From positions 1-42,971 of the forward strand of contig JAKATU010000039.1 of the NCBI GenBank assembly GCA_021818585.1: 42,971 bases of DNA, read 5' to 3'. This stretch comes from Acidobacteriota bacterium (GTDB lineage: Bacteria > Acidobacteriota > Terriglobia > Terriglobales > Acidobacteriaceae). The notes below the pieces were generated by a model. That model made no database searches and was not told the origin of the DNA. It saw nothing but the letters and a program-made list of their open reading frames with translations. Shown one piece after another: positions 33,145-39,981 of the stretch; the stretch's first letter is position 1, and each line of letters starts with the position of its first letter. The position numbers and the translations under genes were made by a program.

Positions 33145-33415
33145 AGTCTTGTTACCCAATGCATTTCAGAAGCACACCAACGGAACGAAGGAGATTCAGT
33201 CTTCGGCCGAGAACCTGCCTGCACTGATCACGGAGATTGAGACGACGTTTCCCGCGCTGAGCAAGCACTTGCGCGATGAGAACGGCGAGGTGCGGCGGTT
33301 CATCAACTTTTACGTGAACGAAGAAGACATTCGCTTTCTGGGCAATGAGAATTACCAGTTCCAGGATGGGGATGAGGTGCTGGTGATTCCGTCGATCGCG
33401 GGCGGATGTAACTAG
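33134..33415 (+). CDS. MoaD/ThiS-family sulfur carrier protein with C-terminal GGCN
   Basis: This 93-residue beta-grasp protein starts MSVRVLLPNAFQKHTNGTKE and ends DGDEVLVIPSIAGGCN. The di-glycine before the end is the site of thiocarboxylate formation in MoaD, ThiS, CysO and HcyS. Two extra residues (Cys-Asn) follow it, so a peptidase would have to expose the Gly, as the JAMM protease QbsD does for QbsE in thioquinolobactin synthesis. The gene overlaps the ThrC-like gene by 11 bases and is under the same SAM riboswitch. It is the likely sulfur donor of that enzyme. No E1-like or JAMM gene is in the window. Confidence 0.9.
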   Translation: MSVRVLLPNAFQKHTNGTKEIQSSAENLPALITEIETTFPALSKHLRDENGEVRRFINFYVNEEDIRFLGNENYQFQDGDEVLVIPSIAGGCN

Positions 33416-33440
33416 TTGCTGATACGGTTACACAAAGGAT

Positions 33441-33476
33441 GAAGGCGGCTTCCAACGCGGAGGCCGTCTTTTTTGT
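33441..33476 (+). terminator. Rho-independent terminator of the SAM-controlled operon
   Basis: A twelve-pair stem (AAGGCGGCTTCC / GGAGGCCGTCTT, with G-U pairs) has a five-base loop and runs into TTTTTTGTTT. It lies about 25 bases after the sulfur-carrier stop. Confidence 0.85.
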
Positions 33477-33482
33477 TTGGGG

Positions 33483-34706
33483 TTATTGGGGGCGACAGCG
33501 GAGTTGATTGCAGGCGCGTTCCAGATCTTCTGCGCGTTTGGCGAAACAGAAGCGGAGGATGTTTTTGCCGCGGTCGCCGGTGAGAAAGGCGGAGCCTGCG
33601 ACGGCGGCTACGCCAGTGTCTGCAAGGAGCCTGCGGGCCTTGATGGGAGCGGTTTCGCCGGGGATGGAGGTGGAGTCCGCAAGGACGTAGTAGGCTCCGG
33701 TGGGGATGGATGGGGTGAGCCCGGCGGCAGTGAGCGCGGAGCAGAGCATGTCGCGCTTGCCCTGATAGTCGGAGGCGAGCTGGCAGTAGTAGTCGTCCGG
33801 CAGCGCGATGAGGCCGGCGGCAGCGGCGTGCTGAAAGGGTGATGGCGCGCAGACGTAGGTAAGGTCGTGGAAGAAGCCGATGGGGCCGATGAAGCTGGGG
33901 GCTGCGATGAGATAGCCGATGCGCCATCCGGTGATGGAGAAGGTTTTGGATAGGCCGGAGATGGTGAGGGTGCGCTCGGCCATTCCGGGGAGGGTGGCGA
34001 TGCTGATGTGCTGGGCACCGTCGTAGAGGAAGTACTCGTAGATTTCGTCGGTGATGACGAGGAGGTCGTGCTCGATGGTGAGGGCGGCGAGTTGTTCGAG
34101 TTCTGCGAGAGAGAAGACCTTGCCGCAGGGGTTGGACGGGGTGTTGATGACGATGGCGCGGGTTTTGGGCGTGATGGCGCGGCGGAGCTGGTCTAAGTCG
34201 AGGGCCCAGTCCGGATCAGCGAGGGGAACGATGACGGGCTGCACGCGCTGCGCTTTGAGGGTGCTGACGTGATAGCCGTAGAGGGGTTCGAACAGAAGGA
34301 CTTCATCGCCGGGGTTGAAGAGTGCGAGGCAGGCGGCGTAAAAAGCGCCGGTGGCGCCTGAGGTGACGAGGATCTGGGTTTCCGGGTCAGAGTAAATGCC
34401 ATTGTAGTGGCGGGCCTTGCTGGCGATGGCCTCGCGGAGTGTGGCGATGCCGTCGAGGCGGGTGTAGGTGTTGAGGCCCTCGTGGATGGCGGAGACGGCG
34501 CGCTCGATGACGGGGGCGGGGATTTCTGTATCGCAGACGCCCTGGGCGAGATTGATGCCGTGGAGGTGGTCGCACTCGACGGACATGGAGCGGATTTCAG
34601 ACTGCACGATGAAGCTGGAAATTTCACTGAGGCGGGGACGGCTGATAACAGGCATGCAGCATGTGTAGCACAGACGGGGTATGGCTGTGGAGGTTGATTC
34701 GCTCAT
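33483..34706 (-). CDS. Class I/II aminotransferase (PLP-dependent)
   Basis: This 407-residue protein has the fold-type I aminotransferase pattern: INLAQGVCDTEIPAPVIERA, LVTSGATGAFYAA, IVINTPSNPCGKVFSLAELE, DEIYEYFLYDG, SGLSKTFSITGWRIGYLIAA with PLP Lys254, and a C-terminal ILRFCFAKR with the substrate-binding Arg. It resembles methionine/kynurenine-type aminotransferases (YbdL/KAT). The ATG at 34706 overlaps the TGA of the upstream acyltransferase remnant (ATGA), which supports this start; an ATG at 34655 would give a shorter N terminus. It converges on the SAM-controlled operon. Confidence 0.88.
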   Translation of the reverse strand: MSESTSTAIPRLCYTCCMPVISRPRLSEISSFIVQSEIRSMSVECDHLHGINLAQGVCDTEIPAPVIERAVSAIHEGLNTYTRLDGIATLREAIASKARHYNGIYSDPETQILVTSGATGAFYAACLALFNPGDEVLLFEPLYGYHVSTLKAQRVQPVIVPLADPDWALDLDQLRRAITPKTRAIVINTPSNPCGKVFSLAELEQLAALTIEHDLLVITDEIYEYFLYDGAQHISIATLPGMAERTLTISGLSKTFSITGWRIGYLIAAPSFIGPIGFFHDLTYVCAPSPFQHAAAAGLIALPDDYYCQLASDYQGKRDMLCSALTAAGLTPSIPTGAYYVLADSTSIPGETAPIKARRLLADTGVAAVAGSAFLTGDRGKNILRFCFAKRAEDLERACNQLRCRPQ

Positions 34707-35515
34707 GCGGGGGCGGGAGACTGGTGTTCGAGGAGGGTTAGATAGTTCCGAATTCGGGGTTCCACACAGGCTGGCTGCAGATGCGCGCGCCTATGGCGAT
34801 GTAAGTTCTGAGTAGTCTGGGTATCTTGACTTCCGTGGAGGATGGATCGTCTGCGGGAGACAGTTGATAACGCGGCGTGACGGTGGTTCGGAATTCGGGA
34901 GCAGCGAGGTAGTTTTGCAACAGATGATAGAGCCCCCAGCCTTCTTTTGGATCGCAGGAGGTAAGTGAGGAGCAGCCGATGAGATATCGAAGGCCATAGC
35001 TGCGGCAATAGCGGGCGATGCCGCGCCACAGGAGGGTGAGTACCTCACTGGAGCGGTGATTTTTGTGAATGCAGGTCGCGTTCCAGTTCAAACGTTTGCG
35101 GGGGCAGGGGTTCATAGGGAGAGAAGTCAAATTCCTGTAGACTGCAATAACCAAAGTTTGCTTCGACGAGAAATCCTGATTGCATCCGATAGGTACCCAC
35201 GATGAGACTGGAGTGGATATCTTCGACGATCAGATGGTCACAAATCTGATCGAATTTGTCGTAGTCGCGTCCGGTTGCGTAAGACTCGATGAGGCCTTCG
35301 CCTAATTTAACGTTGAAGGCATGGAATCTCAGGCGACCAGCGGTATCGCGATCAGCATCAGTATTAACAGGACGGGCCCGATATTTGCCGAGGGTGAGAG
35401 AGATAGGTTGGACCGCGGCAGATGCGTGAAGCGGATGACAACCCTGGGTGTTTGCCGGGATGGCCGCGGAGCTCGGGGAAGCGGCGAGATGAACGGCGGA
35501 GTTAAGGGTCGACAC
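34703..35515 (-). pseudogene. OlsB-like GNAT acyltransferase, two frameshifts
   Basis: Three frames together rebuild one OlsB/hemolysin-like acyltransferase. The first (from GTG at 35515) reads AGRLRFHAFNVKLGEGLIES, DKFDQICDHLIVED and QEFDFSPYEPLPPQTFELER. The frame then shifts by loss of about two bases within GAACGCGACC near 35075, continuing CIHKNHRSSEVLTLLWRGIA, LIGCSSLTSCDPKEGWGLYH and NPEFGTI. Near 34738 an apparent seven-base deletion between ATC repeats ends that frame early, and YLTLLEHQSPAPA is in the next frame with its TGA overlapping the aminotransferase ATG. OlsB adds a hydroxy-acyl chain to ornithine. Sequencing error is possible, but two independent lesions favour decay. Confidence 0.82.
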
Positions 35516-35673
35516 GCCATGATGGTGCTTGAGGTGCGGTGAGTTTTGATTGAACGGCGGAATAAAGCGAAGCGAAGATCTGGTGAAAAGAAGATCAGCC
35601 AGCGCCTTCTCAGTTAGGGGCCTGTAAGTATTTTCGTGACTTATTTGGAAGAATCAACTAATTTATGGGGCAG

Positions 35674-35702
35674 TTGCATTGGTTCCCCGAAGTTTGAATA
35701 CT
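35674..35702 (+). promoter_or_regulatory. Candidate promoter for the basic protein-dut operon
   Basis: TTGCAT (35674-35679) and AATACT (35697-35702) are separated by 17 bases. An AAGGA ribosome site lies at 35716-35720 before the ATG at 35731. Confidence 0.45.
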
Positions 35703-35730
35703 ACTCAGAAACAATAAGGAAAATAACTAA

Positions 35731-35967
35731 ATGACACGCGAAGACATCATCGCTGCAATCGACGAAGAGATTAGCCGACTTGAGAAAGTCAAAGATCTTC
35801 TCCAGAGCTCCAGCTCCGGGAAGCTGAGTGGAGCCTTGGCGCGCAAAGCGACTGCTCCGAGAAAACGGAATCTTAGTCCTGACGCGCGCGCCCGCATTGC
35901 TGCGGCGCAGAAGCGCCGGTGGGCCAAGCAGAAGGCCGCTACCGCCCAAGCATCCGGTAAGAAGTAG
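35731..35967 (+). CDS. Small basic protein with Ala/Lys/Arg tail
   Basis: This 78-residue protein begins MTREDIIAAIDEEISRLEKV, a short probable coiled-coil helix. A Ser-rich hinge and a strongly basic half follow, containing RKRNLSPDARARIAAAQKRR and WAKQKAATAQ. The LSPDARARIAAAQKRRWA motif recurs in small acidobacterial proteins and looks like a nucleic-acid binding or histone-like tail. Its function is unknown. The dut gene starts 12 bases after its stop, so the two form an operon. Confidence 0.75.
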   Translation: MTREDIIAAIDEEISRLEKVKDLLQSSSSGKLSGALARKATAPRKRNLSPDARARIAAAQKRRWAKQKAATAQASGKK

Positions 35968-35979
35968 TCCGTAGGGCGG

Positions 35980-36474
35980 ATGATACGAGTCAAGCTTTTG
36001 CATCCAGAGGCCCGGGTTCCGACGGTAGAACATGCCGGCAGCGACTTGGGCTTCGACCTATTCGCCATAGAAGATACTGTGCTGCCGCCGGGCGTGCCTG
36101 TGAAGGTGCGTACAGGTATTGCGGTGGAGGGTCCACCGGGCTGTGGTTTTGTACTCGGGGATCGTTCGTCGATGGCGGTAAAGGGGATTACTTACGCCGG
36201 CGGGCGCATTGATGCAGGCTACCGGGGTGAGATTCTTGTTTGCCTAATCAATGTGAATCAGCCGCATTATTCGCTCGCTGTAGAACGCGGGCCGGATGGA
36301 GTGATCCGCGATGTCCGGCTGGAAGCGAGCGATGCGAAGGTGACGATTCGGCGCGGGGACAGAATCGCGCAGATGTCGCCGTTTGCTGCGCGGACGGATT
36401 TGCAGATTGAAGCAGTGGAGGAATTGTCCGAGACGGCGCGCGGTTCCGGTGGTTTTGGATCGAGCGGGCGCTGA
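35980..36474 (+). CDS. dut: dUTPase family protein (deoxyuridine triphosphate nucleotidohydrolase)
   Basis: This 164-residue protein shows the five motifs of trimeric dUTPases: I AGSDLGFDLFA, II GDRSSMAVKGI, III GRIDAGYRGEILV with the catalytic Asp, IV RRGDRIAQMS, and V ARGSGGFGSSG, the P-loop-like C-terminal arm. It hydrolyses dUTP to dUMP and pyrophosphate, keeping uracil out of DNA. Motif II is slightly unusual (GDRSSMA), and there is an insertion of about ten residues between III and IV (ERGPDGVIRDVRLEAS). It is followed by a terminator. Confidence 0.9.
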   Translation: MIRVKLLHPEARVPTVEHAGSDLGFDLFAIEDTVLPPGVPVKVRTGIAVEGPPGCGFVLGDRSSMAVKGITYAGGRIDAGYRGEILVCLINVNQPHYSLAVERGPDGVIRDVRLEASDAKVTIRRGDRIAQMSPFAARTDLQIEAVEELSETARGSGGFGSSGR

Positions 36475-36501
36475 GCAGCAAAGAGAGAGTTTGAATAATT
36501 A

Positions 36502-36540
36502 TGCCGGGGCAGTGAGAGCTGCGTCCGGCACCGTTTTTTT
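36502..36540 (+). terminator. Rho-independent terminator after dut
   Basis: An outer stem TGCCGG / CCGGCA with an inner GCAG / CTGC helix is followed by CCGTTTTTTT. It is 28 bases after the dut stop. Confidence 0.8.
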
Positions 36541-36546
36541 GAGGGG

Positions 36547-36918
36547 TTATTTGCGGAGATAGGCGTCGGAGCCGTCGATCCAGTCCTGGCGTGGCGGTGA
36601 GAAGACGTCGAGATCGACGGTGTCTTCGATGGCCTCGGCGGCGTGAAACATGTGAGGCGGGATGACGAGGGTTTCTCCGGCGGAGACGGTGAGTATACGT
36701 CCGTCGTCGAAGCTGAAGCGGAGTGCACCCGAAAGGATGCAGGTGATCTGCTCGTTGTGGTGGTTGTGGCGTGGGACGATAGCGCCTTTGCGTAGGAAGA
36801 GACGTGCAAGCATGGCCTGGGAGCCGTGAACGAACTGGCGTTCGATGAGTGGATTGAGTTGCTCGACGGGGATTCGATTGAAGCCGGAGTGCTGGAGTTC
36901 GGCGGAGGGATTTGACAC
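36547..36918 (-). CDS. Cupin-domain protein
   Basis: This 123-residue single-domain cupin contains RHNHHNEQITCILSGALRFS with metal-ligand histidines and Glu, and AGETLVIPPHMFHAAEAI with the second-motif His. The GTG at 36918, preceded by GGAGCAGCCCAA, gives the sensible start (VSNPSAELQHSGFN). An apparent longer frame upstream on this strand is a shadow of the divergent SDR gene. Small cupins bind a metal and can be isomerases, dioxygenases or ligand sensors; the substrate is unknown. It is divergent from the SDR. Confidence 0.82.
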   Translation of the reverse strand: MSNPSAELQHSGFNRIPVEQLNPLIERQFVHGSQAMLARLFLRKGAIVPRHNHHNEQITCILSGALRFSFDDGRILTVSAGETLVIPPHMFHAAEAIEDTVDLDVFSPPRQDWIDGSDAYLRK

Positions 36919-37063
36919 TTGGGCTGCTCCTTGCGCGAGAGTAAGAGAGGCGGTCTTTGGGAAGATTGCAGGATGGAGAACGCGTTGGGCAAGGGGGATA
37001 CCGCGGAAGTTTTCGAGTCGGTAGTCTGGAAGCGGAATTTTTTGGAACAGTGAGGCAGGAACG

Positions 37064-37852
37064 ATGGAGATGGGATTGAAGGGGCGCGTGGCGCTGGTGG
37101 CGGGAGCTAGCCAGGGGATTGGCAGGGCGACAGCACTGGCTTTTGCTGCAGAGGGCGCGCATGTGGCGATTTGCGCGCGGAGCGCGGCGGCGCTCGATGA
37201 AGTGTCCCGACAGGCGCGGGAGCAATTTGGCGTGAAGACCATGACGGGTGTTGTGGACGTGGCCGATGCGGGAGCGATAGCCGGATTTGTGAAGCATGTG
37301 GAGGTGGAGATGGGACGCGTGGATGTGTGCGTGCCGAATGCGGGCGGGCCACCGGCGAAGCCTTTTCTGGAAACGACGATGGAGGAGTGGGAACGGGCGT
37401 GGCTGCTGAATTTACGCAGTGCGATCTGCTTTGCGCAGGCGGCGCTGCCGGGCATGGTGGAGCGGAAGTGGGGGCGGATTGTGACGCTGACTTCGTACAC
37501 GGTGAAGCAGCCAGTTCCGGAGCTGGTGCTTTCGAATACGATTCGGGCGGGGATTATGGGGCTGGTGCGTTCGCTGGCGGGGCAGTTTGGGAATGACGGG
37601 ATTACGGTGAACAACGTGGGACCTGGATTTACGGAGACAGACCGCGCGAAGAAGCTGCTGGAGCTGCGCGCGCAGGCTCGGGGCGTGAGCGTGGAGGAGG
37701 CGCGGGCGGATCTGGAACGGGAGATTCCGGTGGGGCGGATGGCGAAGCCGGAGGAAGTGGCTGCGGCGATTGTGTGGCTGTCCTCAGAGACGGCGGCGAG
37801 CATTACGGGGCAGACCGTGCTGGTGGATGGGGGGAGCTATAAGGGTTTGTAG
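37064..37852 (+). CDS. Short-chain dehydrogenase/reductase family protein with altered active site
   Basis: This 262-residue Rossmann protein has the cofactor motif GASQGIGRA at 14-22, NAGG near 92, WGRIVTLTSYTV with Ser144, and VGPGFTETDRAKKL and TGQTVLVDGG. In the catalytic YxxxK position it reads SNTIR (157-161), so the Tyr and Lys are Ser and Arg. I know other SDRs with the same SNxxR substitution, so it defines a subfamily and is not necessarily dead. It may use a different chemistry or be a binding protein. It is divergent from the cupin gene, and a long palindrome follows the stop. Confidence 0.87.
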   Translation: MEMGLKGRVALVAGASQGIGRATALAFAAEGAHVAICARSAAALDEVSRQAREQFGVKTMTGVVDVADAGAIAGFVKHVEVEMGRVDVCVPNAGGPPAKPFLETTMEEWERAWLLNLRSAICFAQAALPGMVERKWGRIVTLTSYTVKQPVPELVLSNTIRAGIMGLVRSLAGQFGNDGITVNNVGPGFTETDRAKKLLELRAQARGVSVEEARADLEREIPVGRMAKPEEVAAAIVWLSSETAASITGQTVLVDGGSYKGL

Positions 37853-37878
37853 CTGAAATAGTTACAAAAGCAGGAAGC

Positions 37879-37914
37879 AACAGAAAGGGCGTCCGCGCGG
37901 ACGCCCTTTCTGTT
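37879..37914. terminator. Perfect bidirectional terminator hairpin
   Basis: A perfect 16-base stem, AACAGAAAGGGCGTCC / GGACGCCCTTTCTGTT, has a GCGC loop. It lies between the convergent SDR and porin genes and carries short U-rich arms in both directions, so it can end both transcripts. Confidence 0.8.
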
Positions 37915-37934
37915 GTGGGATGGTCTGGATTCTG

Positions 37935-39707
37935 CTACGGGAGGTAGTAGCGGAATGAGGTCCAGAACATGTTGTCAGTACCCTTGGCGCCGCCGCCGGG
38001 GTTGGTGGCGCCGCCGATTCCGGACCAGAGGTCGCGGCGGAAGCGAGCGTACTGCAGGCCGAACTTGAGCGTGCCCTTGGGGCCGTTGTAGAAGTTGTAC
38101 CAGTTGCCCATGGTGAACTCCTGCACATCTTTGGTGTTGCCGGAGCAGTTGGCCGGGGCGTTAGGAACGCTACCGGTGTAGGGACCGCTCGGAGTGGGCT
38201 CCGCATTGCAGCCGGTCATGTTTGTGTAAGGCGAACCGTAGCCTTCCCCGCTGGTGCCGAAGTAGCGACGGCCAGCGTAGTCACCGCCGTAGTTGGCGTA
38301 GATCATGAGCTGCTTGGTGGGCTTGAACTGGAGTGTGCTGAGTGCCGAGAAGGTGTGCAGCGGAGCGATGGTGCCGTCCGGGCGAAGAGTTACGTCGCCG
38401 ATGGTCGAGGAACCCATGCGTCCCGTGCCGTAGCCGTAGAGACCCTTGAGGCCAATGACAAAGTACTTGCTGAGGGGACCACGCATGCTGGCGCCGATGC
38501 CGCCACCGTCGGTGGTGTCGTTATAGGGTGCGCTGCCGTTGGTGGGATAGACGCGATCGCGGAAGAAGCGAGCTACGCCGAAGAGTTCCCAGTGGCCCCA
38601 TCCGGGCTGTGCGACGAGCTTGGCGACGACTTCAGGCGCGACGTTAAAGGAGTAGTTTGCGCCCGGGTTGTAGAGGCCACCGCCGTTCCCCGCGGAGCCG
38701 ACGAGCTCGTTCTTCGGCAGGTCGTTGCCGGCGACGAGCATCTGGTCGTTTTCGAGCGAAGCGCCGAACCAGACCTTTTTGCCGAGGTTCTTGGTGATGC
38801 GTGCGCCGTACTGGCGATTCCAGACAAAGCCAGCTTCGTACTGGGGATCGATGGAGTCGGGAAGCGTCTCCGAGTCATTGTCGATGGCATTGCCGTCTTC
38901 CGCGACCAGGGACCACATTTGTCCGGCAGTGAAGGTGAAGCCATCTTTGAGGGCAGCCTGAGCCCAGAGCTGGCGCATGCGCACGGTATAACTGTTGGAC
39001 TGGTTGTTGTTTGAGGTGGCACCGGCGCTGAGCCAGTCCATTTCGTAGTGGCCGGTCATCGTGACGTTATCCAGTTTGCCGGTGGCGGTGAGGGCGATGC
39101 GGGACTGGCGACCCGACCCATAGAACTCACTGACATTCGAAGCAGGTGAGTTATCGAGAGGAACAGCGCCGAAAGCGGTATTGATCCCGCCGCCGGTAGC
39201 GCCCTGACGCCAAACGGTTGCTGCTTCAATGAAGCTGCCAGCCGGGGACACCGTGATGCCCTTGTAGTGGATGCTGTCGGGATGCTCGACCATTTTGGTC
39301 ATTTTGGCTTGTGTCTGCCTGACGGAGGTGACGACCTCGGCGTTTTGCTGCTTCATCTTCGCGACCGCAGCCTGAAGAGAGCTGACGGCCTGGGTCTGAT
39401 CGGAGAGCTTCTGCTGCGCTTCACTGGCGGTGGACTGTGCCTGCTGTGCGTCGGACTCGGACTGCTGAGCCGTGGACTGCGCCTGCTGGAGCTGCTGGTT
39501 GCGCTCGTCGAGCTGCCGGCGGAGGGAGTTGATCTCCTGCCGCTGGTGGTTCATCTGCTCCTGGAGCTCTTCAATCTGTTCCTGAACTGTCATTTTGTGG
39601 ACGTGATGTTTGACGGGCGCCGGCGCGGCTGGCGCTGGCTGCGCATACGCCACGGTGACGGCAGATGCCAGCACCATTGTGGCAATCGCCTTCAGATTCC
39701 TGTTCAT
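37935..39707 (-). CDS. Outer-membrane porin with N-terminal coiled coil (OprP/DcaP-like)
   Basis: This 590-residue protein has a signal peptide (LKAIATMVLASAVTVAYAQ) and a Gln/Ser/Ala-rich coiled coil at about 40-130 (QEQIEELQEQMNHQRQEINS, QQAQSTAQQSESDAQQAQ). A 16-18-strand beta-barrel follows with alternating aromatic strands and a C-terminal strand ending FWTSFRYYLP, the usual outer-membrane signal. The coiled coil is like that of trimeric porins of the DcaP and OprO/P type. A PHO-box-like array lies upstream, so phosphate uptake under starvation is a likely role, by inference. GAGAGG precedes the ATG at 39707. Confidence 0.85.
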   Translation of the reverse strand: MNRNLKAIATMVLASAVTVAYAQPAPAAPAPVKHHVHKMTVQEQIEELQEQMNHQRQEINSLRRQLDERNQQLQQAQSTAQQSESDAQQAQSTASEAQQKLSDQTQAVSSLQAAVAKMKQQNAEVVTSVRQTQAKMTKMVEHPDSIHYKGITVSPAGSFIEAATVWRQGATGGGINTAFGAVPLDNSPASNVSEFYGSGRQSRIALTATGKLDNVTMTGHYEMDWLSAGATSNNNQSNSYTVRMRQLWAQAALKDGFTFTAGQMWSLVAEDGNAIDNDSETLPDSIDPQYEAGFVWNRQYGARITKNLGKKVWFGASLENDQMLVAGNDLPKNELVGSAGNGGGLYNPGANYSFNVAPEVVAKLVAQPGWGHWELFGVARFFRDRVYPTNGSAPYNDTTDGGGIGASMRGPLSKYFVIGLKGLYGYGTGRMGSSTIGDVTLRPDGTIAPLHTFSALSTLQFKPTKQLMIYANYGGDYAGRRYFGTSGEGYGSPYTNMTGCNAEPTPSGPYTGSVPNAPANCSGNTKDVQEFTMGNWYNFYNGPKGTLKFGLQYARFRRDLWSGIGGATNPGGGAKGTDNMFWTSFRYYLP

Positions 39708-39851
39708 TTGGCCTCTCATTTTGCTTTCGGTTGAGGGTCGCTTGATAGGGCTAACAGATGGTCTTGAGACTCTGTCCCCGGTAGGTTCTCCTCGGCTTTT
39801 GAGCAAGCTGTGATCTTCAGATTGCGTTAAGCCTTTGTCATCTTCCCAAAA

Positions 39852-39895
39852 GCTTGTAAACGCTCTGCGAACCTTGTGTGAACGTTTGATGAACG
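39852..39895 (-). promoter_or_regulatory. PHO-box-like array of four 11-base repeats
   Basis: On the minus strand GTTCAT, GTTCAC, GTTCGC and GTTTAC occur exactly 11 bases apart. This is the layout of PhoP/PhoB sites built from GTTCAC-type direct repeats. The array lies about 150 bases before the porin ATG. Periodicity and sequence are seen directly; binding by a PhoB-like regulator is inferred. Confidence 0.6.
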
Positions 39896-39907
39896 AGGGG
39901 GATTTCT

Positions 39908-39946
39908 GTGAAAAAACGGCGAAAGGCCGGGTTTTGGGAAACCCGG
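39908..39946 (-). terminator. Rho-independent terminator of the PIG-L gene
   Basis: An eight-base perfect stem CCGGGTTT / AAACCCGG with a four-base loop is followed on the minus strand by CCTTTCGCCGTTTTTTC. It lies about 35 bases beyond the PIG-L stop and just upstream of the porin regulatory array. Confidence 0.8.
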
Positions 39947-39981
39947 TCAGCATGGCGACTGCGTTTTGCTGAAGGAATTGC

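Noticed and set aside
34703..35154. Independent small genes of 108 and 138 residues
   Set aside because: They are successive frames of one broken OlsB-like acyltransferase.
36547..37803. Minus-strand 418-residue frame covering the SDR gene
   Set aside because: Only its last 123 residues (the cupin) are real; the rest is antisense to the SDR.
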